In this document: one piece after another, positions 23,405-34,850 of the stretch | Layout: each line of letters begins with the position of its first letter | How positions within the stretch are numbered: the first letter of the stretch is position 1 | Source: Hyperoodon ampullatus | Taxonomy: Eukaryota > Chordata > Mammalia > Artiodactyla > Ziphiidae | Length of the DNA: 64,000 nucleotides | NCBI GenBank assembly: GCA_949752795.1 | Contig: OX457061.1 | Coordinates: 127,191,530-127,255,529, forward strand | Direction of reading: 5' to 3' | Notes under the pieces: model-generated | The model's database searches: none | Told to the model about the DNA's origin: nothing | The model's input: the letters and a program-made list of their open reading frames with translations, nothing else | Program-made: the position numbers and the translations under genes

Positions 23405-23910
23405 AATGTCCATTGACAGAGGAATGGATAAAAAAGATATGGCACATATATACAATGGAATATTACTCAGCCATAAAAAAGAATCAAATAATGCCATTTG
23501 CAGCAACATGGATGAAACTAGAGATTATCATACTAAGTGAAGTAAGTCAGAAACAGAAAGACAAATATCGTATGATATCACTTATATGTGGAATCTAAAA
23601 TAAAACACAAATCAACGTATCTACAAAACAGAAACAGACTCACAGACATGAAGAACAGATTTGTGGTTGCCAAGGGTAGAGGAAGGGATGGACTGGGAGC
23701 TTAGGGTCAGCAGATGTAAGCTTTTATATATGGAATGGGTAAACAACAAGGTCCTACTGTATAGCACAGGGAACTATATTCAATATCCTGTGAAAAACCA
23801 TAATGAAAAAGAACATGAAAAAGAATATGTATAACTGAGTCACTTTGCTGTACAGCAGAAATTAAACACAATCTCATAAATCAAATATATTTCACTAAAA
23901 TGAAAAATAG
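23405..23910 (+). mobile_element. Older L1 3' end, 5'-truncated
   Basis: It runs from the ORF2 C-terminus (frame 23,353-23,598, motif GCACATATATACAATGGAAT) through a 3'UTR with TATAGCACAGGGAACTATAT and ends with TTCACTAAAATGAAAAA. It is of the older 3'UTR type seen in 1337-1801 and 56,230-56,663. The 110 bases before it (23,294-23,404) are not recognised. Confidence 0.85.
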
Positions 23911-24033
23911 TAATTATAAATATGACTATTGAGATAGTAATATTCTTCCTACAGTATTATACTTAATTATAATGCATATGTCAAATAAGCTAACATACTG
24001 CAGACTGCATCTCTGACAAAAAATAAATATACA

Positions 24034-26690
24034 ATTCTATGAGGCCACCATCACCCTGATACCAAAACCAGACAAAGATGTCACAAAAAAAATCCAGACC
24101 AATATCACTATGAATATAGATGCAAAAATCCTCAACAAAATACTAGCAAACAGAATCCAACAGCACATTAAAAGGATCATACACCATGATCAAGTGGGGT
24201 TTATCCCACGAATGCAAGGATTCTTCAATATATGCAAATAAATCAATGTGATACACCATATTAACAAATTGAAGGAGAAAAACCATATGATCATCTCAAT
24301 AGATGCAGAGAAAGCTTTCAACAAAATTCAACACCCATTTATGATAAAAACCCTCCAGAAAGGGGGCATAGAGGGAACTTTCCTCAACATAATAGAGGCC
24401 ATATATGACAAAGCACAGCCAACATCGTCCTCAATGGTGAAAAACTGAAACCATTTCCACTAAGATCAGGAACAAGACAAGGTTGCCCACTCTCACCACT
24501 ATTATTCAACATAGTTCTGGAAGTTTTAGCCACAGCAATCAGAGAAGAAAAAGAAATAAAGGGAATCCAAATTGGAAAAGAAGAAGTAAAGCTGTCACTG
24601 TTTGCAGATGACATGATACTACACATAGAGAATCCTAGACGCTACCAGAAAACTACTAGAGCTAATCAATGAATTTGGTAAAGTAGCAGGATACAAAATT
24701 AATGCACAGAAATCTCTGGCATTCCTATACACTAACAATGAAAAATCTGAAAGTGAAATTAAGAAAACACTCCCATTTACTACTGCAACAAAAAGAATAA
24801 AATACCTAGGAATAAACCTACCTAAAGAGACAAAAAACCTGTATGCAGAAAATTATAAGACACTGATGAAAGAAATTAAAGATGATACAAATAGATGGAG
24901 AGATATACCATGTGCTTAGACTGGAAGAATCAACACTGTGAAAATGACTATACGACACAAAGCAATCTACAGATTCAATGCAATCCCTACCAAACTACCA
25001 CTGGCATTTTTCACAGAACTAGAACAAAACGTTTCACACTCTGTATGGAAACACGAAAGACCCCAAATAGCCAAAGCAATCTTGAGAAAGAAAAATGGAG
25101 CTGGAGGTATCAGGATCCCAGACTTCAGACTATACTACAAAGCTACAGTAATCAAGACAGTATGGTACTAGTACAAAACAGAAATATAGATCAATGGAAC
25201 AGGATAGAAAGCCCAGAGATAAACCCATGCACATATCGTCACCTTATCTTTGATAAAGGAGGCAAGAATATACAATGGAGAAAAGACAGCCTCTTCAATA
25301 AGTGGTGCTGGGAAAACTGGACAGCTACATATAAAAGAATGAAATTACAACACTCCCAAACACCATTCACAAAAATAAACTCAAAATGGATTAAAGACCT
25401 AAATGTAAGGTCAGACACTATCAAACTCTTAGAGGAAAACATAGGCAGAACACTCTATGACATAAATCACAGCAAGATCCTTTTGGACCCACCTCCTAGA
25501 GAAATGGAAATAAAAACAAAAATAAACACATGGGACCTAATGACACTTAAATGCTTTTGCACAGCAAAGGAAACCGTAAACAAGTCAAAAAGACAACCCT
25601 CAGAATGGGAGAAAATATTTGCAAATGGAGCAACTGACAAAGGATTAATCTCCAAAATTTATAAGCAGCTCATGCAGCTCAATATCAAAAAACAAACAAC
25701 CCAATTTAAAAATCAGAAGACCTAAGCAGACATTTCTCCAAAGAAGATATACAGATTGCCAACAAACACATGAAAGAATGCTCAACATCATTAATCATCA
25801 GAGAAATGCAAATCAAAACTACAATGAGATATCATCTCACACCGGTCAGAATGGCCATCATCAAAAAATCTACAAACAATAAATGCTGGAGAGGGTGTGG
25901 AGAAAAGGGAACCCTCTTGCACTCTTGGTGGGAATGTAAATTGATACAGCCACTATGGAGAACAGTATGGAGGTTCCTTAAAAAACTAAAACTAGAACTA
26001 CCATACAACCCAGCAATCCCACTACTGGGCATATGCCCTGAGAAAACCATAATTCAAAAAGAGTCATGTACCACAATGTTCACTGCAGCTCTATTTACAA
26101 CAGCCAGGACATGGAAACAACCTAAGTGTCCATTGACAAATGAATGGATAAAGAAGATGTGGCACATATATAGAATGGAATATTACTCAGCCATAAAATG
26201 AAACGAAATTGAGTTATTTGTAGCGAGGTGGATGGACCTAGAGTCTGTCATACAGAGTGAAGTAAGTCAGAAAGAGAAAAATAAATACCATATGCTAACA
26301 CATATATATGGAATCAAAAAAAAAAAAGGTCATGAAGAACCTAGGGGCAAGATGGGAATAAAGACGCAGACCTACTAGAGAATGGACTTGAGGACACGGG
26401 GAGGGGGACGGGTAAGCTGGGACAAAGTGAGACAGTGGTAGTGTATATATGGACATACATACACTACCAAATGTAAAATAGATAGCTAGTGGGAAGCAGT
26501 CGCATAGCACAGGGAGATTTGCTCGGTATTTTGTGACCAGCTAGAGGGGTGGGATAGGGAGGGTGGGAGGGAGGGAGGCACACGAGGGAAGAGATATGGG
26601 GATATATGTATATGTATAACTGATCCTCTTTGTTATAAAGCAGAAACTAACACACCATTGTAAAGCAAATCAATAAAAATGTTAAAAATA
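24034..26690 (+). mobile_element. 5'-truncated L1, ORF2 RT domain to 3'UTR
   Basis: An independent insertion beginning in the RT domain at TTCTATGAGGCCACCATCAC and ending with an A-rich tail after the 3'UTR (26,310-26,690; polypurine tract at 26,546-26,590). A 12-bp duplication AATAAATATACA at 24,022-24,033 and 26,691-26,702 borders it, although the AT-rich target lowers the certainty slightly. It is of the same younger 3'UTR class as 14,509-15,061. Confidence 0.92.
24040..26201 (+). pseudogene. L1 ORF2 reverse transcriptase and C-terminal domain, inactivated
   Basis: RT motif A ([10 protein letters not shown]) is at about 24,290-24,320 and the catalytic FADDM at about 24,600-24,615. An in-frame TAG, in ATGTGCTTAGACTGG at about 24,917, breaks the thumb region. 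A TAG near 25,170 plus a lost A at about 25,178 shifts the frame, and the following C-terminal frame is open to 25,725. The last part (25,770-26,201) carries the cysteine-rich segment [18 protein letters not shown], where the usual third cysteine is serine. Dead as a protein gene. Confidence 0.9.
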
Positions 26691-26702
26691 AATAAATATA
26701 CA

Positions 26703-28004
26703 GTGTTTCAGCCTTAATACTTATTTACTCATACATGATTGGTTTAATTAAGGATATCTATCTTCAAATTAATAATACAGTATGATAAAAATATTAATTT
26801 GTCAATTAAGCTAATTCCACAATTTCAACTGGATCAAAATGATATTTTTAAAACAAATGGAAATTAATCAGAAAGTTGTAATTTTTTAATTGACTCTCAA
26901 TTAGGTGAAAGATTCAGAAAGATGCTTTAATCAGTCCTAATATAGACAACATGCAGATGAAGAGGGACTAACTTTACTCTCACAATACATGGCTAATGTG
27001 ATAGCTTAGTTCTTCTGAATGCTGAGACTATAATTTTCTAGTTAGCATTTCTCAGAGTTAATAAAGTCAGCTTTTCCATAGATTTATAGTTTATAATTAA
27101 ACTTTTACAAAAATAAAAAAATGATATTTTTAAACAGCAAAAAACCATTTGCATGATAAATGATTTTTATCACCACTTTAAGTTAGCTCACCAAAAGCAA
27201 ACAGATCTTAATCCTCCAAAGTACCTTTGGATTCTGAATAAAAGCCTACAATTCCGTAAATACAAAATAGAGATAGTAAGGTCCTGCTTTTTCATTATTG
27301 TTTTGCCACATTAAGAATTGTAGGATATCCTTAGAAAATTCCAACTGAGTAAGAAACTAAAGTCTTTGTTCCCTTTAAGCCATGGAGGTGTAATCATTTT
27401 TGTTACATCATTGATATATCATGGGCAATTGGATAGAAGGGTGTTGGTATTTTCTTTTTCATTATCAAATACTTTTCAACTCAAACTTATATATATTTCA
27501 GAAAAAAATTTTAAATACTTAATAACTTTTTGAGCACTTAATGAACATTTAACACTGGTATGCTAATTAAAAATATACTTGGATATTTTTAAGTCCTTAA
27601 GTACCAAGTTATTATAGCACTGAAGTCTTAAACAAGCTCTTGGACAGTGCTGTCCGCCTAGTTAAAGCAACTGAGGAGAATATGACCAGATTCCCCTTAG
27701 AATGATGGAATAATGTAGACCACTTTGATCATTCACAGGCAATTATTACCAGCTTTTGAGATTTAGATGTGTTTCTAGTATGTCCCATCACTTGGATGAC
27801 CTCAACACGCCGGCTGCTTCCTTTTGCTAGTGGTTTATACAGACCAGAAAATCTGGTCTTGGTGAACAGAAGAGCATCTGTAAACACAGCACACACTGGT
27901 TTTGTAGTCACAACCAGATCCCTGGAGTGGCAGTGTTGCTTCGTCTGGAGACTGGCAGAAAGCAGAGCCTGGACATCCACAGCTCAGGAAACAGAAAAGT
28001 AATC
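26703..28004. other. AT-rich intergenic sequence with one exon-like island
   Basis: Unique AT-rich DNA to about 27,720, where I recognise nothing. The base composition becomes more balanced at 27,740-28,000, where an exon-like segment is described separately. Confidence 0.55.
27750..27944 (-). other. Candidate internal exon (unsupported by homology)
   Basis: On the minus strand a pyrimidine-rich stretch and CCAGTCTCCAG just above 27,944 resemble a splice acceptor. GTAATAATT just below 27,750 resembles a donor. The 195 bases between are exactly 65 codons and fully open in phase 0, ending RNTSKSQKL. A segment reading VFTDALLFTKTRF is vaguely like a PH-domain strand pair, but I do not recognise the protein. 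The island is less AT-rich than its surroundings. Chance is a real alternative. Confidence 0.25.
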
Positions 28005-28128
28005 GCTCAACTGTACTGACCACTTAGCATATGCCAAACTGTGCTAGGATTTATCTCATTTAATCCTAACGATAGCCCTGCAAGTTGAATTTTATCTTCT
28101 CTCTATTTACAGATAAAGATATTAAGAC
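28005..28128 (-). mobile_element. MIR/L2-type remnant, antisense
   Basis: TGACCACTTAGCATATGCCA, then CTCATTTAATCCTAACGATA and TTACAGATAAAGATATTAAG follow the order of the reverse complement of the MIR/L2 family. Old and diverged. Confidence 0.6.
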
Positions 28129-28195
28129 GTATGTTGTACAGCAGAAATTAACGCAACATTATAAATCAACTATACTTCAATAAAATTAAAAAAAA
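28129..28195 (+). mobile_element. Very short L1 3' end (~67 bp)
   Basis: ATGTTGTACAGCAGAAATTA, then ACATTATAAATCAACTATAC, then TTCAATAAAATTAAAAAAAA is the terminal 3'UTR of an L1, extremely 5'-truncated and inserted in the MIR/L2 remnant. Confidence 0.8.
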
Positions 28196-30030
28196 CATTT
28201 TTTAAAGCCTTAAATGGTCTCAGGTTACAGAAGAGGCAGTGTTACACCAGCCAATGCTGTGTTAGGCCTTCCCCTGATACTGTTTGCCCTGATCTTTCAG
28301 ATATGGATCTTGGTGCAATGCCCTTCTCAGTGGTTAGGATGAACAGTCAGATTGAATTGGATCCAGTTTATGACACATAAAAGGATATTATAGACATTAT
28401 GCAATACAAACTTGAAAAAAATTTTGAGGTGGGTGTCATTTTTAATTATACCACAGGTGAGAATATTGAGTTTTTTGAAAATTAAGTGATTGAACCAAAG
28501 TCACTGTTCCAATTATATAACTGAGTCTGGATAGGAACCTGGGGCTTGTTGCTTTACAGCCTTTCCCACAGGGCATCCATCTCGTGAGAACTTAAGGGAC
28601 AGATCGAATTTTAAATTATGATTAAATAAGAGCCAGAGAGAAATGAGACTTATCGTTATTAATATTTGTGGGGGAAAAAGTAAAAAAAAAAAAAAAAAAA
28701 AAAGAACAAAACTTCGGGGGAGGAAAGGACTTTGGTTTAGTAACTGGTGGCCTAAACCCCTTTCCATCAGATTACTCCCAGTCGGGTGTGGGTCTGCTTG
28801 CTGTTAGAAATGAAAATAAAGCCAATCATACACACGGCACAGAGAAAAAGCAGGGTAAGTCTTTCTACAAATATGCAGCATTTCTCAAGTTTTCATTAAA
28901 ATGCAGTATGTTGTATGTTAAACTGAAGACTATTTGGCATTCTAAAAGGAAAAATAAAACCTCGACTCACACACAATGAGAGAAGACCGAAAGGAGTATT
29001 TATACCCTTCTTACTCTTCACTGATTTTTAAAGACAGGCCATTGACTATTACAACTTCTAGAAATCAACATTAAATAATAATCAAAGCATTCATATTAAA
29101 GCCTGTTGATTACGCCTTAACTAATTCACTGTGATTCTATCAAAGAACCGTGCGCACCCCGAGAAGAACACTCTCAACCCTCCTGTGCTCCACACTCCTC
29201 TCATTATTTGCAATGGCAGCTGTGGCATAAAGCTGACAAAATGCAGCAACAGCGATGGGAGAAACTGCTTGAAAAGAAAGTGAGGTTCCTCGTGTCAGAG
29301 GAGGGACCCAGCTGGTGGGAGTGTAAAGAGACCTTTACGGAAACGAAACAAGAAAGATACGGAACACGGGGGACCACGCGAGTCCAGTGGGTGGTCTCCA
29401 CAAGGTACATCCATAATTACTCAACTGAGTGTCCACACACACACACACAGACTCACACACAGGGTCTCTCACAGAAACTACAACATTTCTTTTGGTTTAA
29501 AATTGACTGAAGCAACTCAAGGATCTTCTTTCAGCCAGTCTTTCAAAACTCACTTCCTGCCTGAATATTATGTGCAAGGTGCTCGCTGATGTCTGAAAAG
29601 ATAACGCTATTTAGAAGCCATGATGGCAAACCATAGAAAATATTCTTCAAATACGAACAATCGTAAACATTATGTGTGTGTACATATGGACGTACATATA
29701 ATAACCTTTATATATAAATAAAAACTTTGCATTTCAAATATGCATTAGCATATATACTAATTTGCTTGGTCCCCTGGGCCCAGTTTGGACATAGAGAAAA
29801 TGGCCAATATTAGTTGGAAGGCGTAGCACTGGCCTCAGGAGAGCTGGGTTCTGGAAAGTGAGCTAACACAGCGATACGCTTGTGCCTTTCCTAAGTAAGT
29901 GTGCAAAGAAGGACTATGCAGGATGAACAAAGTATACTGATATAGTCATTGAAGTTTTGAAAAATAAACACGAAGTAAGCTTTAGCAAAGAAAGAATAAA
30001 GAGGCAGCTATGACTACTCACTTCACTTAA
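28196..30030. other. Intergenic sequence with scattered remnants
   Basis: A weak antisense MIR-like stretch lies at about 28,430-28,570. A pure A run is at 28,681-28,703, a short (CA)n at 29,434-29,448, and an exon-like segment at 29,220-29,404 (separate entry). Otherwise nothing is recognised. Confidence 0.5.
29220..29404 (+). other. Exon-like open segment, plus strand (weak)
   Basis: It is preceded by a pyrimidine-rich stretch ending in CAATGGCAG and followed by AAG|GTACAT, a plausible donor. The frame is open through all 185 bases and beyond in both directions (29,208-29,510), and includes SEEGPSWWECKETFTE. No family is recognised. It lies on the opposite strand from the other exon-like segments, and an open frame of this length can occur by chance. 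Confidence 0.18.
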
Positions 30031-30036
30031 TTTTAC

Positions 30037-30207
30037 CCACTAAGGCGTCCCCACTCTCTGACCGGGAGGCCACCATGTAGACCCTCGGCTTCCTGAGTCT
30101 GGGGGCTGCTGTCCTGCCCCTCAGGCTCCACGGGCAGGATGAAGAGCCGGTCAGAGTCCCGGGAGCAGGAAGGATTGTTTCGATCCCCTTGGGACTGAAT
30201 CCAGTTC
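30037..30207 (-). other. Candidate internal exon, minus strand
   Basis: On the minus strand a branch-point-like TTACTGAC and the acceptor CGCCTTTCAG lie just upstream (30,208-30,228). The donor-like GTAAAATTAAG lies just downstream (30,031-30,036 is its first six bases). The 171 bases are GC-rich (about 60 percent) in an AT-rich setting, divisible by three, and open in two frames. One frame includes DSDRLFILPVEPEGQDSS. I do not recognise a protein. It could be a coding exon, a noncoding exon or a chance match. Confidence 0.3.
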
Positions 30208-30414
30208 CTGAAAGGCGTGTCAGTAAATCTAAACCAAATTCAAGCCAATGCCCCAAATTTGGCAGCCAAAATTTATACAACCATGGTAGACTTCAGCCAG
30301 ACGCAGGGACTCCTGTCCTGTGTGCTAAAGCATCAGATGTTACTGAGGACAAATGTCTTCGTGTGCCAAAGTGCAGGGAGAAGATTTTTTCAAGAATCTT
30401 GAATATCATGCAGT

Positions 30415-30670
30415 ACAGCCACCTTATATTTTTTGAGATACAATTCACATCATATAAAATTCACCACTTTAACAATGTTAAAGTGCACGGCTGACTAGCT
30501 TTTAGTACCTTCACAGTGTTGGACAACCAGCACCACTCTCCAGCCCCAGATCACTTTCATCACCATCACCCCCGCCGAAGTACCCCGTACCCACTGACCA
30601 GACACTTTCAATCCCCCGCCCCCTGCCCCCGTCCCCGTCAATCGCTAACCTGACCTTCGCCTCTATTAAC
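30415..30670 (-). mobile_element. Ancient L1 3' end, antisense (L1ME-like)
   Basis: GAGATACAATTCACATCATA, then AAAATTCACCACTTTAACAA and the later CAACCAGCACCACTCTCCAG with TTTCATCACCATCACCCC follow a well-known mammal-wide L1 3'-end text read in antisense. A related, longer piece lies at 42,825-43,580. Subfamily name uncertain. Confidence 0.7.
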
Positions 30671-30789
30671 CACCTTGATTTTAAACGAAGGGAAGCTCAG
30701 GTCTACACACATCACGTGACTTCCCAGGTTACACAGTCAGCAAACCTCAGAGCTGGGGGCATCAATTCAAAGTTTGATTTAGGAACAAC

Positions 30790-31019
30790 TTTTTTTCTTT
30801 TTCTTTTTTTTTTTTTTTTTTTTTTTTGCGGTACGCGGGCCTCTCACTGCCGTGGCCTCTCCCATGCTGGAGCACAGGCTCCGGACACACAGGCCCAGCG
30901 GCCATGGCTCACGGGCCCAGCCGCTCCGCGGCACGTGGGATCCTCCCGGACCGGGGCACGAACCCGTGTCCCCTGCATCGGCAGGCGGACTCTCAGCCAC
31001 TGCGCCACCAGGGAAGCCC
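30790..31019 (-). mobile_element. CHR-type SINE, antisense
   Basis: A T run (30,790-30,827, interrupted by two C) is the reversed A tail, followed by GCGGTACGCGGGCCTCTCAC and the whole SINE ending at AGGGAAGCCC. A target duplication TAGGAACAA(C/T)TTTTT flanks it (about 30,780-30,793 and 31,020-31,033). It has a high CpG content and is close to the other young-looking copies. Confidence 0.95.
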
Positions 31020-31587
31020 TAGGAACAATTTTTGATCAGAACGTAAGGCAGGATTGTCCTGGGCGTGAACCACGGATGGGGCATTGAGCCAAGTTCTGCC
31101 CTGAGGAGAAGGCTGCCCATCACAACTGGTCCTCCCCTTCTTACAGTGGAAGGAAAGACACCTGAAGCTCTCCGACAAGCTCCACGAGAATCAATTCAAT
31201 TATTTTTTTTCATAGAGAAAACGGGAACTGAACAGCCTCAATTGTAACCCCCAGCTGGATCCATCACCTCAAATCACCACCCCCTGTGCTCATCTCAGAG
31301 CCACCATCACTAGGCCGCTACCTGGCATCACCCAGGACTTAGGAAGCAGCTTTGTTAAGAGTTCAGACCATCACAGAGGGAAACGGGCCAGAGCATGATG
31401 TGCCGTGTAAGCGAATCAACCTTCACAGGGCGTGTACGTCTGAGAAAATGCCTGTGTATCACTGCGTACGTAGAGTATTTGATCATTTTTAACACCAGCC
31501 CACCTCAGTACTGTAAAACCATTCAGTAACATTCACAGAGTGAAACAAATTATAATAATGACAGAAAAAAACAGAGGTAGTGCAAAC

Positions 31588-31736
31588 CTGGTGAACGGCC
31601 CAGGGGAAGCGGGAGGTCGTGGAGTTTCGTCCTCCCGTTGGGAGCGCTTAGCAGGACGCCGGCCTCAGCCAAGGCACTGACTTCCTCCTCGGACGCAATT
31701 TAACCCACGTGCAACTGGGTTCCTTTGAAGACCCGG
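31588..31736 (-). other. Exon-like segment, minus strand, frame broken
   Basis: Minus-strand acceptor-like TTACTTTTGTTTTTCAG precedes it (31,737-31,753) and the donor-like CACCAG|GTTTGCAC follows. The island is 149 bases and GC-rich with CpGs. All three frames contain a stop. One frame reads RVFKGTQLHVG, a stop, then IASEEEVSALAEAGVLLSAP to the end, and its end phase matches an open frame of the candidate exon at 30,037-30,207. It may be a noncoding or decayed exon, or chance. Confidence 0.22.
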
Positions 31737-32074
31737 CTGAAAAACAAAAGTAACACAGGTGTAAAAAACGTTACTGCAATTTGGCCTGGATACTTAAGTG
31801 ATCTAGAAGTTCTCTCTGTTGAAGTGCCTCTTAGCACGTCTGCTCAACTGCAGCTGCAGTAGCCCAGGCCCTGCTGCGCGGGGCCGCATCCCTGTTTACT
31901 CATCCCCTGTCGACCTGTCCACATTGACTCAGACTTGGCTGCTAGAAACATCCTCATCTTTTCTAAAGAGCTTTTTGCCCACGGAAAAGCCACATAAATC
32001 CCTGATGACATCTCTTCAGGTGCTTTTTGCCATTGAGACATCTTTGCTGAGGAGTCTGTTCAAGTCTCTGATCC

Positions 32075-32285
32075 TTTTTTTTTTTTTTTTTTTGCGGTAC
32101 ATGGGCCTCTCACTGTTGTGGCCTCTCCCGTTGCGGAGCACAGGCTCCGGACACACAGGCTCAGCGGCCATGGCTCACGGGCCCAGCCGCTCCGCGGCAC
32201 GTGAGATCCTCCCAGACCGGGGCACGAACCCGCATCCCCTGCATCGGCAGGCGGACTCTCAACCACTGTGCCACCAGGGAAGCCC
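32075..32285 (-). mobile_element. CHR-type SINE, antisense
   Basis: T run at 32,075-32,093, then GCGGTACATGGGCCTCTCAC through to AGGGAAGCCC. Full length. I could not find a convincing target duplication in the flanks (GATCC before, GGTTTCAAAC after). Confidence 0.93.
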
Positions 32286-32983
32286 GGTTTCAAACTTTTA
32301 TATATTCAGGGATAGATTTTCAGTCTATGTGGTTCACATTTAATAGTTGCATTTACACATTCAAAATAAAATATTTGTTATAATGATGCACTTCTGCTAC
32401 TGATCATTACTGAAGAGGTAATAAGTTGTAATATAAAATATTTCTATGTACTTATGAAATCAAATAAATTTAAAAGTGACACTTGAATAAGGAAATGAAA
32501 TGAAGATTAAAATAACATTAAAATTTGTAATAAAACATTTGACCTTTATTTTTAAAATCTTTGCATTTATTCAAGGTGTTCAAAATTACTTTCTCTCAAT
32601 CTGATTTTATTAAACATTAAAATTTATGGAATTCATCACTAATATAAAAGTTTGAACACAGAATTTTTAAATTAAAAGTCAAAAGTTACCCAAAAAATAT
32701 AACCATAGAGACAAAAGTAATAGTATGTGGATGTCGTTAATAAATTTAAATATTGGAGTTTTCTGTTGAGTGTATGATACGTCCTGTTCTTTAATCTTTG
32801 TGTCACTTCCTTTAATGCATTCGATTGCTTTTTCCACATGCTTCTTTCAGTGAAAATCAGAATCTCCTGTTTTCAAACCAAAAGAGGGATTTTCATTTTT
32901 AGGAGACACCATTACAAATTTTTAGGACTAAACACCTGGCACAGATATTAATATTAAATACCAATTATATGTCACACGAGCAA
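32286..32983. other. AT-rich intergenic sequence
   Basis: Nothing recognised between the two antisense SINEs. Confidence 0.55.
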
Positions 32984-33192
32984 TTTTTTTTTTTTTTTTT
33001 TGCGGTACGCGGGCCTCTCACTGTGTGGCCTCTCCCGTTGAGGAGCACAGGCTCCGGACGCGCAGGCTCAGCGGCCATGGCTCACGGGCCCAGCTGCTCC
33101 GCAGCATGTGGGATCTTCCCGGACCGGGGCACGAACCCGTGTCCCCTGCATCAGCAGGCGGACTCTCAACCACTGCGCCACCAGGGAAGCCC
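32984..33192 (-). mobile_element. CHR-type SINE, antisense
   Basis: T run from 32,984, GCGGTACGCGGGCCTCTCAC at about 33,002, end at AGGGAAGCCC. Target duplication GAGCAATTTTTT is seen before and after. One small deletion lies in the tRNA-unrelated body (CACTGTGTGGCC for CACTGTTGTGGCC). Confidence 0.95.
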
Positions 33193-34850
33193 CAGGAGCA
33201 ATTTTTTAAAAATAAATTTAATGCCTGTCATCTTGCTTATGGGTCATAAATGGCCTTATTTACTTTTAAATGACTAAGATGATGTAAGTTATAGATCAAT
33301 CCCAGAGAACAAACCAGTAGATTGTTTAAAATATACGTTGCTCAATATTTTAACAGAACAAAAGCTCTCCTCAGTGTTTTGTAATACTTTCTATTACATG
33401 GAAAACAGCATTCAGCTGCTCATTCTAACTTAACTTTTCTCCCACTATCTTATATATAAGCATCTGTTAAGTACAAGTAGTTATTTAATATTCTTCTCAA
33501 AGAAGACTTGTTTAGGAAAATATAGAAACCACGTTTTGTAGAAAGTAATAAATTCCTTTTAAATGTTCTCTAATTGTGCTCCCATTGGGATCTTAATGAT
33601 GTCTCATTTGTGTGTGTGTGTGTGTTCAGTATTATATTACTCTGACAGCATAAATAATTTCATAGTCCCTTTATTTTCTGATACTTAGTGATTTATAGGG
33701 AGAAATTCAAAGGTTTTGAGTTAACCATGTAGGTAACATTTGACCATCTAATCAGCTTAGACTATTCTATACTCAGAATAGTATAAAGTCACATTGACAT
33801 GTTGTTTTTCCAAACAAGGAAAAGGTGATTTTACAAAAATATATGCTCTAAAGTCTTCTTTTTAAGATATAAAAATGCACACACTGGTTGAGTTGACTTA
33901 ATGAAATCGCCTATTATCTAGATGACTTTTTTTTAATAATAAAAAGAAAGCCATGGAGCATTTACATTATTTGCTGCATTCATTTAAACAGGGTGTTCGA
34001 TAGGACCTATTCAAACTGATTCATTCTTTCCGCTTTTGACAGTGGGAATAAAAGGATTAGCTCTTCCGAGTTATTTTTAATGCAATGGTTTGCCATTTTT
34101 CCTGTTTAAAATACTGTTCACTAGTTACTTGAGACTATCGTAATTCCAGGAAATTATGACTTTCTTACAAGAAGAGTGTTTCTGAGTCATCCTCACGTTT
34201 AGAAGCAACCACGCTTCCATCAGTCACCCTTGAGAAATGATCTTTTGTTCATTTTAGCATCAAATTGGAAATCGTTCATCTCACAGTCTCTGCCAACTAA
34301 ACGTTTCCTCTTTCTTAAACATAAAATTTCAACATGTGATAAACTAATTACTCTTTATTTTTCATGCCTGGTTCCTATCTGCTTGTCGTTTTTTCCTTCC
34401 ACTTTTTCATATGTCTACAGCATAACTACCTGTTTTGCTTCAGAAGAGACAGAAAAACATTAATTCTCCGTTCAATAGTCATTTTTAAAATATGCTGATA
34501 CTTCTTCCTATTTAATCGTTATATTAAACACAAAAGAACTAGCAAAGAAGAGTCCTGTAATAATTTTTTAATATATTTTTTGGTATACATTTACAGGACT
34601 GGAAGTCTTATAGGATTGTATCTATGCCTTGAAAGATACTGCACATAAATATCCCCAGGAAAGTGAAAATTAAATATCTTTTTTAAAACGATGGAGACCT
34701 TCCTTATAAGATTTTTGTTTAGACACAGTACCATTAACATTTAATATGTTTTTCTAAAAGTCTATAGACCTCTCAGATAAAGTATTAGCTGCACAGGTTA
34801 TAATAATTTCTTAGTTGATTAAATTATGATTTAAAAGTTACAAATTAAAA
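33193..34850. other. AT-rich intergenic sequence
   Basis: Unique sequence with a short (GT)n microsatellite at about 33,609-33,626. I see no gene. Confidence 0.55.

Noticed and set aside
24895..25725. 276-codon frame as an intact gene
   Set aside because: Its first part is the wrong frame of L1 ORF2 and only the second part is the true ORF2 frame after a frameshift. It is an L1 remnant.
24034..26690. This L1 as the missing 3' half of the copy at 20,226-23,087
   Set aside because: It has its own 12-bp target duplication at both ends and an older L1 end plus unique DNA lies between them.
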